In this document: piece after piece, positions 30,855 through 40,339 of the stretch | Layout of the letters: every line of letters begins with the position of its first letter | Position numbering within the stretch: position 1 is the stretch's first letter | Source of the DNA: Methylobacterium tarhaniae | Lineage (GTDB): Bacteria > Pseudomonadota > Alphaproteobacteria > Rhizobiales > Beijerinckiaceae | Length of the DNA stretch: 64,000 bases | Assembly: GCF_001043955.1 (NCBI RefSeq) | Contig: NZ_LABZ01000032.1 | Coordinates: 1-64,000, forward strand | Reading direction: 5' to 3' | Notes under the pieces: generated by a model | Told to the model about the DNA's origin: nothing | The model's input: only the letters and a program-made list of their open reading frames with translations | The model's database searches: none | Translations under genes and position numbers: made by a program

Positions 30855-31778
30855 TCACCCGACATCCCTCGATCGCGGGTCGATGAGGGCGCAGGCGAGA
30901 TCGGCGACGAGGTTGAGCACGAGGACGAAGACCGCGATCAGCACCACGGTGCCCAGCACCAGCGTGTAGTCGCGGTTGATCGCGCCGTCGACGAAGTAGC
31001 GCCCGATTCCGGGCAGGCCGAACACCGTCTCGACCACCACCGAGCCGGTGAGGAGCCCCGCCGCCGCGGGCCCGAGATAGGACACGACCGGCAGGGCGGC
31101 CCCCCGCAGGGCATGGAGCGCCAGGATCCGGGGCGGCAGGCCGAGCGCCCGCAGGGTGCGCCAATGCGGCCGGTCGAACACCTCGACGAGGCCGGCCCGG
31201 GCGAGGCGGGCGATCACCGCCACCTGCGGCAGCGCCAGGGTGGCGACCGGCAGGACGAGGTTTCTCGGCGCCCCGTCGTCCCAGCCGCCGACGGGCAGCC
31301 AGCGCAAGGACAGCCCGAAGGCGATCTGCAGGAGCGGGGCCACCACGAAGCCCGGCACGGTGAGCGCGAAGGTGCCGAGCGTGGTCACGGCATGGTCCAG
31401 CCACGAGCCCCGCCGCAGGGCCGAGAGCACGCCGAGGCCCGTGCCGAGAAGGAGCGCGACCAGGAGCGCGAGCCCGCCCAGCGTCATCGAGACCGGCAGG
31501 CCGCGGGCGAACAGCTCCGCCACCGAGAGGTCGCGGACCGAGAAGGAGGGCCCGAGATCGCCCCGCACCAGGGCCGCGAGGTAGCGGCCGTACTGGACCA
31601 GCAGCGGCTGATCGAGGCCGTAGACCCGGCGCAGGTTCTCCATCGCGGCGGCCGGCAGCGGCCGTTCCAGGTCGAACGGCCCGCCGGGGGCGAGCCGCAC
31701 CAGGAAGAACGACAGGGTGACGACGATGAAGAGCGTCGGGACGCTCTGGGCCAGGCGGCGCAGGATGGTGGCGGGCAC
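30855..31778 (-). CDS. Peptide ABC transporter permease, OppB/DppB type
   Basis: 307-residue inner-membrane permease from the GTG at 31778 (VPATILRRLAQSVPTLFIVVTLSFFLVRLAPGGPF), which is the typical OppB start. An upstream ATG at 31865 would add a Pro/Arg-rich tail and is less likely. The EAA loop (RTLRALGLPPRILALHALRGAALPV) and ETVFGLPGIGRYFVDGA near the C-terminus are family hallmarks. First gene of the permease-permease-ATPase operon; the upstream neighbour is a chemoreceptor gene on the same strand. Confidence 0.91.
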   Translation of the reverse strand: MPATILRRLAQSVPTLFIVVTLSFFLVRLAPGGPFDLERPLPAAAMENLRRVYGLDQPLLVQYGRYLAALVRGDLGPSFSVRDLSVAELFARGLPVSMTLGGLALLVALLLGTGLGVLSALRRGSWLDHAVTTLGTFALTVPGFVVAPLLQIAFGLSLRWLPVGGWDDGAPRNLVLPVATLALPQVAVIARLARAGLVEVFDRPHWRTLRALGLPPRILALHALRGAALPVVSYLGPAAAGLLTGSVVVETVFGLPGIGRYFVDGAINRDYTLVLGTVVLIAVFVLVLNLVADLACALIDPRSRDVG

Positions 31779-31909
31779 GGGACCGGACGGCTTGGGCGGG
31801 CGGGTCTTATGGGGCCGGGGCGCCGGATCGCGCCGGCCCCCGTCCCGGACCGCAGGATAGACCATCGGCCCGGGATGGAACGACCCTTTTCGCGCCGGTG
31901 CCGCGCGCC

Positions 31910-34000
31910 TCAGGCGGCCCGCAACCCGGACAGGAAGGCGTCCACCTCGCCCCGCAGCGTCTCGGCATCCGCCGACAGGCGGCGTGCCGCCGTCGCCACC
32001 TCGTCCGCCGCCGTCCCGGCCTCGCCGGCATGGGCCTGGACCTGCGCGATGCTCGCCGAGACGGCAGCAGCGCCCTGCGCCATCTCGGTCACGTTGCGCG
32101 CCACGTCGCGCATCGTCACCTGCTGCTCCTCCACCGCCGCCGCCACCGCCGTCGAGCCTTCATTCGCCCGGTCCAGCGTGCCGCCGATGCCGCCCACCGC
32201 CGCCACGGCCCGCCGCGTCGCCTCGCGGATCTGCGCCACCTGCTCGCCGATGTCGTCGGTCGCCCGCGCCGTCTGGCTCGCCAGTTCCTTGACCTCGGCG
32301 GCGACGACCGCGAAGCCGCGTCCCGCCTCGCCGGCCCGGGCGGCCTCGATCGTGGCGTTCAGCGCTAGGAGATTGGTCTGCGCGGCGATCGAGGAGATCA
32401 GCGCCACCACCTCGCCGACCTTCTGCGCCCCGGCCTCCAGCGCCTGCACCGTCGCGCCGGTGCCCTTGGCGTCCGACGCGGCCGTGGCGACGAGGTCGGC
32501 CGAGCCGGCGACCTGGCCGGCGATCTCGCGGGCGGTCAGGCTCATCTCCTCGGCGGAGGCCGCCACCATCTGCACGTTGGACGAGGTCTGGCGGGCGGTC
32601 GCCGCCACGGAAGCGGCTTGGCGCCCGGTCTCCTGCACGGCATTCGCCATGGTGCCCGCATTGCCGCCGAGCCGGGAAGCGGCGCCGGACAAGGCGTCGA
32701 CGAGGCCGCCGATGCGGCCCTCGAAGGTCCCGGCCATCTCGGCCAGGGCGGCCCGGCGCTGCGCCTCGGCGCCAGCCCGGGACAGGGCGGCCTCCGCCTC
32801 CAGGGCCTGGTTGCGGGCCAGGCTCTCCTTGAACACGGCCAGGGCCCGGGCCATGGCGCCGATCTCGTCGCGGCGATCCCCGCCCGGGATCGCCGCGTCC
32901 TGGTCGCCGCCCGCGAGCCGGCCCATGACGTCGGTCATGCGGGCGAGCGTCCCGGTGACGCGGGCGATCACCGCGAGTCCGGCCGCCGTGAGGGCGACGG
33001 CCAGGGCGACGAGCACCAGGTTGCCGACGAGGCCCTCGCGCGCCGCCGCGGCGCGGGCATCGGCCGACCGGCTCAGGAGCGCCACGGCCTCCTCGGAGAC
33101 GCCGGTGACCGGTTCGAGGGCGACGCCGATATCCTTGCGCCAGTCCACGACCGGCGGCCGGGGCAGGGCGAGGTCGGAGAGGGATGCGATGACGGCCTTG
33201 CGCTTCTCGGCGAAGGCACCGCCGAAATAGCCCTCGTCGGCCCGGGCGAGGGCGGCCCGCAGCCCCACGAGGCTGGAATCGCGCTGCACGAGGGTGCGCA
33301 CGAAGGTCAGTGCCTGCTCGGCCTGGGCACGGAACACCAGGATGTCGCGGATCTCCTGCGGGGTGGCGAGGCGGTTCTGGGCCAGCACGTTGGTGATGTT
33401 GACGTCGGCGTTGCCCACCAGGGTGCGGGAGGTCCAGGAGGAAACCCGGGCGGAGACGTAGTCGGACAGGCTCGGGTCGGAGGCCTGGACGTGCCTCTCG
33501 ATGGCGGCGGCCATCGCCTCGACGGCGGCGATGAGCGCCGTGAGGTCGGCCATCGACCGCTTGGCGACGGCCCGGTCGCGCTCGGCGGCGGGCTTGCGCA
33601 TCTGCGCGTCGACGGCCTGCCGCGTCGCCCGCACCCCGTCGGAGGCCGTGCGCACGGCCTTCGTCAGGTCGTCGAACCGGCCGGCATCGAACCCGTCCAT
33701 CCGCGACAACGCCGCCGGCAGGACCTCGTCGAGGGCATTCCGGTAGCCCGCGACCATCGCCTGGGATGCCTCGGCCGCGGCGCCGTCGAGCACCAGGGCG
33801 GCGGCGGTGGCGTTGCGCTCGAAGCGCGCATTCACCAGGATCTTCAGCAGGAGCTGGTCGACGGCGGCGAGCCGGGACACGTCGCCGGCGATCCGCCAGT
33901 TCGTCCAGGCCGTGTTCAGGCCCCAGCCGCTCACCCCCAGCCCGATCAGGCTGAGGGCCAGGACCAGTATCGTCAGCCGTGATCGAATCGATCGAACCAT
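31910..34000 (-). CDS. Methyl-accepting chemotaxis protein
   Basis: Membrane chemoreceptor of 696 residues from the ATG at 34000. TM1 is at about residues 8-30 ([18 protein letters not shown]). A large periplasmic, mostly helical sensor domain follows to about residue 320, with TM2 at about 323-345, then a HAMP region ([20 protein letters not shown]). The signalling domain has the conserved hairpin tip [20 protein letters not shown] at about residues 537-556. No C-terminal CheR pentapeptide was seen. It sits between the peptide binding protein and its permeases on the same strand, so peptide-type sensing is possible but not shown. Confidence 0.94.
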   Translation of the reverse strand: MVRSIRSRLTILVLALSLIGLGVSGWGLNTAWTNWRIAGDVSRLAAVDQLLLKILVNARFERNATAAALVLDGAAAEASQAMVAGYRNALDEVLPAALSRMDGFDAGRFDDLTKAVRTASDGVRATRQAVDAQMRKPAAERDRAVAKRSMADLTALIAAVEAMAAAIERHVQASDPSLSDYVSARVSSWTSRTLVGNADVNITNVLAQNRLATPQEIRDILVFRAQAEQALTFVRTLVQRDSSLVGLRAALARADEGYFGGAFAEKRKAVIASLSDLALPRPPVVDWRKDIGVALEPVTGVSEEAVALLSRSADARAAAAREGLVGNLVLVALAVALTAAGLAVIARVTGTLARMTDVMGRLAGGDQDAAIPGGDRRDEIGAMARALAVFKESLARNQALEAEAALSRAGAEAQRRAALAEMAGTFEGRIGGLVDALSGAASRLGGNAGTMANAVQETGRQAASVAATARQTSSNVQMVAASAEEMSLTAREIAGQVAGSADLVATAASDAKGTGATVQALEAGAQKVGEVVALISSIAAQTNLLALNATIEAARAGEAGRGFAVVAAEVKELASQTARATDDIGEQVAQIREATRRAVAAVGGIGGTLDRANEGSTAVAAAVEEQQVTMRDVARNVTEMAQGAAAVSASIAQVQAHAGEAGTAADEVATAARRLSADAETLRGEVDAFLSGLRAA

Positions 34001-34410
34001 GTTTCCCCGCCCCTTCGGGGCGGTGCCGCTCACGGCGAGCCTCCCCGGCAAGATGTCCCGCGATACGTTCCTTCGATCACCTGAAATCAGGTGCGCCCCG
34101 TGCCGTCGCATCGGCCGTCACGCAACCGATGACATCACGCCATTGCTGGGCCATCTGGATCCCGAGCGATTTGAGGAATGCATTCCTTTATAACTGCACC
34201 GTCTTCATGTATCTCGACCCGTGCCCGGGCGTCGACGACGTGCCTTCGCAGTCTTTTACCCTGCGAAAGCCTAAGGCGAGGTGTAGATTCCCGACATGCA
34301 ACCTTCGCGCACTCGATTCGGGCGCGTCGGCCCGCGCGAGCCGTGTCGACCAGGCGCACGCCCGACGGCCGAGTCATACCATCGGCCCAGGATGCCGACG
34401 CATCGATTCG
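34001..34410. other. Left part of a 730-bp intergenic region
   Basis: Upstream region of the chemoreceptor gene, less GC-rich than its surroundings near 34090-34300. Apart from the palindrome at 34078-34093 I see no gene or structured RNA. A cluster of inverted repeats follows to the right up to 34725. Confidence 0.4.
34078..34093. promoter_or_regulatory. Palindrome upstream of the chemoreceptor gene
   Basis: CACCTGA-AA-TCAGGTG, 7-bp perfect arms, 78 bp before the chemoreceptor start. Size and place fit an operator or activator half-site pair; no -35/-10 is claimed. Confidence 0.4.
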
Positions 34411-34487
34411 ATCTCGGGCAGGCCCGAGCATCAACCTCGATCTCGGGCAGGCCCGAGCATCAACCTCGATCTCGGGCAGGCCCGAGA
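34411..34487. repeat. 29-bp tandem array of palindromes
   Basis: Units begin at 34411, 34440 and 34469 (about 2.6 copies). Each contains the palindrome CTCGGGC-AG-GCCCGAG; the units are joined by CATCAACCTCGAT. The third copy is extended to ATCTCGGGC / GCCCGAGAT. The TCGGGC..GCCCGA core is shared with the palindromes nested in the repeat at 6931-6991. Confidence 0.85.
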
Positions 34488-34508
34488 TCGACGGGGCCGT
34501 TGACCCAT

Positions 34509-34567
34509 CTCGAATTGTCGATGCCAAGCCCAGAGGTCCGGGACCTTGGGCTTGACGACAATTCGAG
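34509..34567. repeat. Long inverted repeat
   Basis: Perfect 12-bp outer arms CTCGAATTGTCG / CGACAATTCGAG, then inner CCAAGCCCA / TGGGCTTG, with a 15-20 nt loop. It follows the tandem palindromes and is part of the hairpin cluster. Confidence 0.75.
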
Positions 34568-34615
34568 AACGGAACCAAAGGTCGTTGTCTTTCGACCGTT
34601 GGTGTCATGCCAGCG

Positions 34616-34647
34616 CGCTGATGCATCGCCACGTCGATGCGTCAGCG
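34616..34647. repeat. Inverted repeat with one mismatch
   Basis: Arms CGCTGATGCATCG (34616-34628) and CGATGCGTCAGCG (34635-34647) pair with one mismatch around a 6-nt spacer. It is a member of the same hairpin cluster. Confidence 0.65.
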
Positions 34648-34691
34648 TTCGGCGCATCAGCGCCTGTGGCGCAGACCCATTCGGGCTTGGC

Positions 34692-34725
34692 CAGCGCCTT
34701 CGAACAAGCCTGTTCGAAGGCGCTG
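34692..34725 (-). terminator. Perfect 15-bp hairpin after the binding protein gene
   Basis: Arms 34692-34706 (CAGCGCCTTCGAACA) and 34711-34725 are exact complements with loop AGCC. It starts 5 bp after the minus-strand stop of the peptide binding protein gene. Without a T-run it may serve as 3'-end stabiliser or pause signal. Confidence 0.6.
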
Positions 34726-34730
34726 CGGTG

Positions 34731-36317
34731 TCAGGGGGACAGGGACAGCCAGCGCGTCGGCGAGACGCCGCGCAGGTTGGGCACGAAACCGCGCAGGCGG
34801 GGCCCGATCAGGTGCTTGTGCCGGTAATGCAGCAGCGGGATCCAGGGCAGGTCGGCGAGGAAGAGCTCTTCCGCCCGGTAGAGGATCCGGGCCCGGGCCT
34901 CGAGGTCGGTCTCGCGGGCCGCCTCGCGCATCAGGGCGTCGTAGGCCGGGTTGGCGTAGCGGCCGGAATTGAAGCCGTCATTGTCGCTCTCGACCAGGAA
35001 CAGGAAGTTCTGCGGATCGGCGTAGTCGGCGATCCAGCTCGTCCGGGCGAGGTCGAACGGCCCGCCGTCGCGCAGATAGGCGAAATGGGTCTTGGCGTCG
35101 GTGGCGGCGAAGGACGTGGCGACGTTGAGCGGCCGCCACATGTCGGCGACCGCCACCATGGTGTTCCGGTTGTTGTCGGTGATGTTGTAGCGCAGCTCGA
35201 CCGCGAGCGCCTTGCCTCCCGGGCCGTAGCCGGCCTCGCGCAGGAGCGCGACCGCCGCATCCTCGCGTTCCAGCGGCGAGAGGTCCCGGCCCGGCATCGT
35301 GGGCGGCGGCAGCGCGTTGTCGAGGCCGGCGGGGGTCAGGGAATAGGCCGGCAGCATCGTCTCGCCCCACACCGCCTCGGCCAGGAACTCCCGGTCGAGG
35401 GCGAGGGACAGGGCGCGGCGCACCCGCTCGTCGCCGAGGGGAGCCTTCCTCACGTTCACCATCAGGGCGAGCACGCCGAGGGCGGGGTTGAGGATCACCC
35501 GCTCGCCGAAGCGGGCCTTGAGAGCGCGCACCTGGTCGGCGGGCAGGTCCTCGAGGGAATCGATCTCGCCGGCGGCGAAGCGGCGCACCGCGGCGGCGAG
35601 GTCCGGCGTCGGGATGTACTCGACCTGGGGGATCGCGACCCGGGCAGCCTCCCGAAAATGCGGGTTGCGAACCGCCGTGATGCGGTCGTTGGGGGAGAAG
35701 TCCTTGAGGAGGTAGGCGCCGTTCGAGACGAGGTTGCCCGGCCGGGTGAAGGCCTCGCCGTGGCGCGCCAGCGAGGGCCGGTGGAGAGGCGTGCTCGCCT
35801 GGTGGGTCATCAGCTCGACGAAGTAGGGGGTCGGCTGCGCGAGCTGGATCACCACCGTGCCGGGATCCGGCGCCGCGACCCCGACGGCCTCCACCGGCAT
35901 CGCGCCGCGATTGACGGCTTCGGCATGGCGGATCGGCGCCAGGACGCTCGCGTATTTCGCCCCCGTCGCCGGGTCGAGCATGCGCCGGAAGCCGTGCACG
36001 AAATCGTCGGCGACGACCGCGTCGCCGTTCGACCAGCGCCCGTCCGGGCGCAACGAGAAGGTCCAGGTCAGGCCGTCGGCGGAGGTGGTCCAGCGCGCGG
36101 CGGCGCCCGGCCCCAGGGTGCCGTCGGGGCCGTAGGCGCTCAGGCCCTCGTAGAGGTCGAGGAGGATCGTCGCCTCGGCCAGGGTCGAGGTCTTGTGCGG
36201 GTCGAGGGTCTCGGGATCGGCACCGTTGCCCCGCCGGTAGGCGGCGGGGCCGGCGGCCCGGGCGGGCCGCACCAGGCTCGCGGCGCCGAGGCCCGCCAGG
36301 AGGTCGCGGCGCCGCAT
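34731..36317 (-). CDS. Peptide ABC transporter substrate-binding protein (family 5, OppA-like)
   Basis: Periplasmic binding protein of 528 residues from the ATG at 36317. MRRRDLLAGLGAASLVRPARA is a twin-arginine-like signal sequence. The mature part has the family 5 pattern: DPETLDPHKTSTLAEATILLDLYEGL, WTFSLRPDGRWSNGD, and NGAYLLKDFSPND. A middle segment RVRRALSLALDREFLAEAVWG and a C-terminal DPQNFLFLVESDNDGFNSGRYANPAYD resemble the OppA/MppA group that binds oligo- or murein peptides. It lies 8 bp after the GlcG-like gene and probably serves the permeases at 29731-31778, from which it is separated by the chemoreceptor gene and the hairpin cluster. Confidence 0.91.
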   Translation of the reverse strand: MRRRDLLAGLGAASLVRPARAAGPAAYRRGNGADPETLDPHKTSTLAEATILLDLYEGLSAYGPDGTLGPGAAARWTTSADGLTWTFSLRPDGRWSNGDAVVADDFVHGFRRMLDPATGAKYASVLAPIRHAEAVNRGAMPVEAVGVAAPDPGTVVIQLAQPTPYFVELMTHQASTPLHRPSLARHGEAFTRPGNLVSNGAYLLKDFSPNDRITAVRNPHFREAARVAIPQVEYIPTPDLAAAVRRFAAGEIDSLEDLPADQVRALKARFGERVILNPALGVLALMVNVRKAPLGDERVRRALSLALDREFLAEAVWGETMLPAYSLTPAGLDNALPPPTMPGRDLSPLEREDAAVALLREAGYGPGGKALAVELRYNITDNNRNTMVAVADMWRPLNVATSFAATDAKTHFAYLRDGGPFDLARTSWIADYADPQNFLFLVESDNDGFNSGRYANPAYDALMREAARETDLEARARILYRAEELFLADLPWIPLLHYRHKHLIGPRLRGFVPNLRGVSPTRWLSLSP

Positions 36318-36325
36318 CGCCGGCC

Positions 36326-36760
36326 TCAGGCGCCGGTCTCGCCCTGGAGCCCGGCGGCCGCGATCCCGGCGAGCGCGGCCTTCTCGTCGTTGTCGGAGGT
36401 GTCGCCCGAGATGCCGACGGCGCCCAGAAGCGTGCCGTCGCGCTTGATCAGCACGCCGCCCGGGACCGGGATGAGGCCGGCCGGACCCGCCACATGGGTC
36501 ACGGCGGCGACGAAATAGGCCTGCTCCTCGGCCCGCTTGGCGATGGCCCGCGAGCCGATGCCGAGCGCCAGCGCGCCGTTGGCCTTGCCGGTGGCGATCT
36601 CGGACCGCTTGAGGCTGGTGCCGTCCTCCACGCCCGCCGCCTTGAGGGCGCCGCGGGCGTCGAGCACGACCACCGCCAGGGGCTTCAGCCCGAGCTCGCG
36701 GCCGGCCTTGAGGGCGGCGGTCACGATGGTCGAGGCGGCATCGAGGGTGAGGTCGGACAT
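36326..36760 (-). CDS. GlcG/HbpS family haem-degrading-like protein
   Basis: 144-residue protein of the GlcG/HbpS (DUF336) family. Motifs include LDAASTIVTAALKAGRELGL at the N-terminus, LAVVVLDARGALKA, and VPGGVLIKRDGTLLGAVGIS with the typical C-terminal GDTSDNDEKAALAGI. Members bind haem or small molecules; no signal peptide is seen, so it is likely cytoplasmic. It is the first gene of a two-gene unit with the peptide binding protein (8-bp gap). The functional link to peptide uptake is unknown. Confidence 0.86.
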   Translation of the reverse strand: MSDLTLDAASTIVTAALKAGRELGLKPLAVVVLDARGALKAAGVEDGTSLKRSEIATGKANGALALGIGSRAIAKRAEEQAYFVAAVTHVAGPAGLIPVPGGVLIKRDGTLLGAVGISGDTSDNDEKAALAGIAAAGLQGETGA

Positions 36761-36951
36761 CGTGGCAGGCTCCGGGTCGCCGTCCGTGCGGCGCCCGCAC
36801 GGATCGGCTTCTAAGGGACGTTCGATCCCCGGGGCTTACCCCGACGGGGCGGGCGGCGCCAGCGCGGGGGAACGGGTGGCCGGCTCCCGCGGTTTGCCGC
36901 TGCGGGGGGCGCCATGGTACCTGCCCGAGCCGCATCGACGCCTGGACGGAC

Positions 36952-37737
36952 ATGCCCGACCGCGATCCCGCTGGCGCGGGCCCCTCCGAGGATCTACACT
37001 TCACGCATGCGATCGACATCCCGGGCCACGGCACGGTCCGCGGGGAGATCGACCTGCGCGGCGCCTTCGCCTCCTGCCTCGCCGGCGTCCCGCTGCACGG
37101 CAAGCGGGTCCTCGACGTGGGGGCGCTCAGCGGCTTCACCAGCTTCGCCCTGGAGGCGCTCGGCGCCGAGGTGGTGTCCTACGACCGGGCGGGGGGCCGG
37201 CACTGGGACCTCGTGCCGTTCTGCACCGGCGCGCCCGCCCCGCAGCTCGTGTCCCTGCTCGACGCGCACCAGGCCCGGATCTCCCGCGCCTACCGGTTCT
37301 CCCACGCGGCTTTCGGCTCCCGAGCCGAGCGGATCGAGGGCGACCTCTACAGCATCCCCGCGGCGATCGGCCCGGTCGACGCCGCCCTGATCGGATCGCT
37401 TCCTCATCTGCGCGATCCGCTCCGGGCGCTGCACGGCGCCCTGCGCCTCGTCCAGGAGACCGCGGTGATCGTCGGCCTGCTGCCACGGCCTTCGTGGCTC
37501 GCGCGGCTCGACGACCTGCGCGGGGACGCGCCGCTGGCGTTCCTGCCCCGGACCAGCCGCACCCACCCGTCCGGGCCCTTGTGGCGGATCCCGCCGCGGA
37601 CGGTCGTGCGCTGGCTCCGGATCCTCGGCTTCGGCGAGACGCGGATCGCGTATCGTCGCTGTCCGTCCGGCGACCGGACCGGCACGCTCTACGCGGTGGT
37701 CGGGCGCCGGACGCAGGCGAACCGCAGCGAGGTCTGA
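36952..37737 (+). CDS. Class I SAM-dependent methyltransferase-like protein
   Basis: 261 residues. RVLDVGALSGFTSFALEALG is the glycine-rich SAM-binding motif I (with Ala-Leu-Ser in place of the usual GxGxG), followed by EVVSYD, the acidic end of strand 2. DAALIGSLPHLRDPLRALHGA corresponds to motif IV and the following helix. The C-terminal part (WRIPPRTVVRWLRILGFGETRI) is typical of Rossmann-fold methyltransferases acting on sugars or small molecules. Substrate unknown. It is followed after 98 bp by an AlgJ/AlgX-like gene on the same strand. Confidence 0.75.
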   Translation: MPDRDPAGAGPSEDLHFTHAIDIPGHGTVRGEIDLRGAFASCLAGVPLHGKRVLDVGALSGFTSFALEALGAEVVSYDRAGGRHWDLVPFCTGAPAPQLVSLLDAHQARISRAYRFSHAAFGSRAERIEGDLYSIPAAIGPVDAALIGSLPHLRDPLRALHGALRLVQETAVIVGLLPRPSWLARLDDLRGDAPLAFLPRTSRTHPSGPLWRIPPRTVVRWLRILGFGETRIAYRRCPSGDRTGTLYAVVGRRTQANRSEV

Positions 37738-37835
37738 TACCCCACGCCTTCGATCGGGCGCGGCGCCGATGCGCCGGACGCCTCGCCATCGCGGCGTCGA
37801 TGGCAAGGCGCGATGACACGAACCGGGAGGAGGCG

Positions 37836-38780
37836 ATGTTCCATATCGGGCAGGACGGCTGGCTTTTCCTGACCACCGGCACCAACCGCGCGGCGGATCT
37901 CTACGCGAATTCCCGCCTGGTCTGGCGCATGCTCCGAAGCTGGCGCCGGCTGCTGCTGGCGCGGGCGGCGAAGGCCGGGCGGCTCGGCGCCCGCTACCTG
38001 CACCTGTCCGCTCCCGAGAAGCTGAGCGTCTACGACCACAAGTTCTTCGGCGACGGCCCGGTCCGGGCGGCGCGCTCGCCGGCGGGGCGGCTGGGATGGG
38101 CCTTGAGCCTCTCGGCGGCGGGGCGCGGCCTGTGGGTCGACGCCCTCACGCCGCTGCGCCGCCAACGCGACGAGGCGGACCTGTATTACCGGACCGACAC
38201 GCACTGGACCTCGCACGGCACCTTCGTCGCCTATCGTGCCGTCTGCGACGCCTGCGGCGCCGCGCCGATCGCGGACCTGCTGTCGACCCGCCCGACCCGC
38301 AGCGACACGCGGCTCATGGATCTCGGCGAGAAGCTGCAATTCCCCGTCCGGGAGGTCTGCACCGACCACCAGATCCCGCTCCGGGCGCGGATCGTGGAGC
38401 GCGGCCGGCTCTACGCCCTGGCCGAGCGTCGTCCGGGCCTCGTCGTCCATACCGGCGTCCACGTCGCCTATCGGAACGACGATCCGGCGGCGGATCCGCG
38501 CATGCTGGTGCTGTTCGGGTCGTCCTATTCCAGCTACGGCCCCGTCGGCCTGACCAGCATGCTGGCCGAGACCTTCCGCTGCGTGCACTTCGTCTGGTCG
38601 GCCGCGGTCGACTGGGCCCTCGTCGCCCGCCTGGCCCCCGACATCGTCCTGACCGAATCCGCCGAGCGCTTCATGACGCGGCTGCCCGACGACGACGGAT
38701 TCGATTTCGAGCGCTGCCAGGACGAGGCCATCGCCCGGATCCTGGCGGAGAATCCGGGGCTCGCGGCAATCAGTCCGTGA
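37836..38780 (+). CDS. AlgJ/AlgX-like SGNH-fold putative O-acetyltransferase
   Basis: 314 residues from the ATG at 37836, which has a strong GGGAGGAGG site 5 nt upstream. The N-terminal [14 protein letters not shown] is the hallmark of AlgX/AlgJ proteins. [20 protein letters not shown] contains the Asp-x-His pair of the SGNH catalytic triad, and [11 protein letters not shown] the nucleophilic Ser region (GTSYS in AlgJ). Known members acetylate exopolysaccharide in the periplasm, but this one has no signal peptide or TM segment, so it appears cytoplasmic. Together with the methyltransferase upstream it may modify a saccharide. The last 11 bp overlap the convergent purU. Confidence 0.8.
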   Translation: MFHIGQDGWLFLTTGTNRAADLYANSRLVWRMLRSWRRLLLARAAKAGRLGARYLHLSAPEKLSVYDHKFFGDGPVRAARSPAGRLGWALSLSAAGRGLWVDALTPLRRQRDEADLYYRTDTHWTSHGTFVAYRAVCDACGAAPIADLLSTRPTRSDTRLMDLGEKLQFPVREVCTDHQIPLRARIVERGRLYALAERRPGLVVHTGVHVAYRNDDPAADPRMLVLFGSSYSSYGPVGLTSMLAETFRCVHFVWSAAVDWALVARLAPDIVLTESAERFMTRLPDDDGFDFERCQDEAIARILAENPGLAAISP

Positions 38781-39633
38781 ACACCACCGTCTTGCGGCCG
38801 TTGGCGATCACCCGGTCCTCCAGCACGTAGCGGACGGCGCGGGCCAGCACCCGGCGCTCGATGTCGCGGCCCTTGCGCACGAGGTCGTCGGGGGTGTCGC
38901 GGTGCGAGATGCGCTCCACGTCCTGCTCGATGATCGGCCCCTCGTCGAGGTCGCCGGTGACGAGGTGCGAGGTGGCGCCGATCAGCTTCACGCCGCGCTC
39001 ATGCGCCTGGTGGTAGGGCCGGGCGCCCTTGAAGCCGGGCAGGAACGAGTGGTGGATGTTGATGCAGCGGCCCGCGAGCTTCCGCGAGAGGTCGTCCGAC
39101 AGGATCTGCATGTAGCGGGCGAGCACCACGAGTTCCGCCCCGGTCTCCTCGACGAGGCGCCACAGGGTGGCCTCCTGCTGCGGCTTGGTCTCGGGCGTGA
39201 TCGGCAGGTGGTGGAACGGGACGCCGGCGAGGTCGGCCGCGCCGTAGATCTCGCGCGGGTAGTTCGAGACCACGGCGCAGATGTCCATCGGCAGCTCGCC
39301 GATGCGCCAGCGGTAGAGGAGGTCGTTGAGGCAATGGTCGAAGCGGGAGACGAGCAGCATCACGCGCCGCCGCTCGGCCCGGTCGCGCAAGGTCCAGTCC
39401 ATGCCGAACCGCGCCGCGACCGCCTCGAAGCCCGCGGCCAGCGCGTCCCGCCCCGATGCGCCCTGCACGGGGTTGAACACGATGCGCATGAAGAAGCGGC
39501 CGGTCTCGACGTCGTCGAATTGCTGCGCGTCGAGGATGTTGCAGCCGGCCTCGAACAGGTAGGCCGACACGCCGGCCACGATCCCCGGGACGTTGGTGCA
39601 GGAGAGGGAGAGGACGTAGGAGGGGGTGGTCAT
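38770..39633 (-). CDS. purU: Formyltetrahydrofolate deformylase
   Basis: Hydrolyses 10-formyl-THF to formate and THF, supplying formate for purine synthesis and balancing one-carbon pools. The 287 residues match the family (E. coli 280). An N-terminal ACT domain ([20 protein letters not shown]) is followed by the formyltransferase fold with [19 protein letters not shown] (catalytic His) and [19 protein letters not shown] (catalytic Asp). In a methylotroph relative this reaction belongs to C1 metabolism. It is convergent with the AlgJ-like gene. Confidence 0.95.
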   Translation of the reverse strand: MTTPSYVLSLSCTNVPGIVAGVSAYLFEAGCNILDAQQFDDVETGRFFMRIVFNPVQGASGRDALAAGFEAVAARFGMDWTLRDRAERRRVMLLVSRFDHCLNDLLYRWRIGELPMDICAVVSNYPREIYGAADLAGVPFHHLPITPETKPQQEATLWRLVEETGAELVVLARYMQILSDDLSRKLAGRCINIHHSFLPGFKGARPYHQAHERGVKLIGATSHLVTGDLDEGPIIEQDVERISHRDTPDDLVRKGRDIERRVLARAVRYVLEDRVIANGRKTVVFTD

Positions 39634-39694
39634 GGCGGACTCGGATGGGATGCGGGACTTCAGACGATGCCGGCCCCCGCCCTAGGCGATCGCC

Positions 39695-40339
39695 TCAGTC
39701 GCGTGAAGCCCCTATGCCCGCTTCCCCTGCGCCCGCTTCCCTGACGAAGGCGATCCGGTCCCAGGTCACGCCGGGACGGCCGAGCTGGGCATCCTCGTCC
39801 GTCCGGCACAGGATGCAGCGCAAGCCGTGCTCCCGCGCTAGGTCGATCGTCTCGGCCGCGGACACGTCGAACATCCGGCGCCCGGGCGGCACCGGACCGT
39901 GGCGCAGCGACAGCGCCATCACGCCGCCGACCCGCAGCAGGGCGGCGAGGCGCGGCATGGCGCGGCGGCGCTCGGCCTCGTCGAGATGCATCCAGACGGC
40001 AGTGAGCATCACGACGTCGAAGGCCTCGCCGTGCCCGGCGAAGGCGGCGAGGTCCGGCAACCCGTCATCCCGCCAGTCGATCCGCGGGGACGGGTGCAAG
40101 GCGGCCGCCCGCCGCCGCAGCTCGGCCGTCGGCTCCACGGCGGTGACGCGGTAGCCGAGGGCGGCGAAGCCCGCCGCATCGCGCCCGGTCCCGGCACCGA
40201 TATCGAGGACGTGCGCCGGCGGAGGGGGCAGGAGCGGCAGGATCGCCGCGTGGATCTCGGAGAAGGCGATGCTCTCGTATTGCGAGACCAGCGCCTCGGC
40301 CTCGGCAGCGTAGCCCGCATTGCTGCTCGCGCCCGTCAC
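39695..40339 (-). CDS. Class I SAM-dependent methyltransferase
   Basis: 214 residues from a GTG at 40339 that overlaps the stop of the ABC-F gene (GTGA), which implies translational coupling. HVLDIGAGTGRDAAGFAALG is motif I, VTAVEPTAELRRRA motif II, and FDVVMLTAVWMHLDEAERR motif IV. The type resembles methyltransferases of the Methyltransf_11/25 group acting on small molecules. Substrate unknown. Confidence 0.88.
   Translation of the reverse strand: MTGASSNAGYAAEAEALVSQYESIAFSEIHAAILPLLPPPPAHVLDIGAGTGRDAAGFAALGYRVTAVEPTAELRRRAAALHPSPRIDWRDDGLPDLAAFAGHGEAFDVVMLTAVWMHLDEAERRRAMPRLAALLRVGGVMALSLRHGPVPPGRRMFDVSAAETIDLAREHGLRCILCRTDEDAQLGRPGVTWDRIAFVREAGAGEAGIGASRD

Noticed and set aside
34411-34487. 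Possible CRISPR array or tRNA-like structure
   Set aside because: The 29-bp units are contiguous palindromes without unique spacers, and no tRNA fold was seen.
34338-36518. Long plus-strand frame over the peptide-binding protein gene
   Set aside because: Antisense shadow of the OppA-like gene, with no motif.
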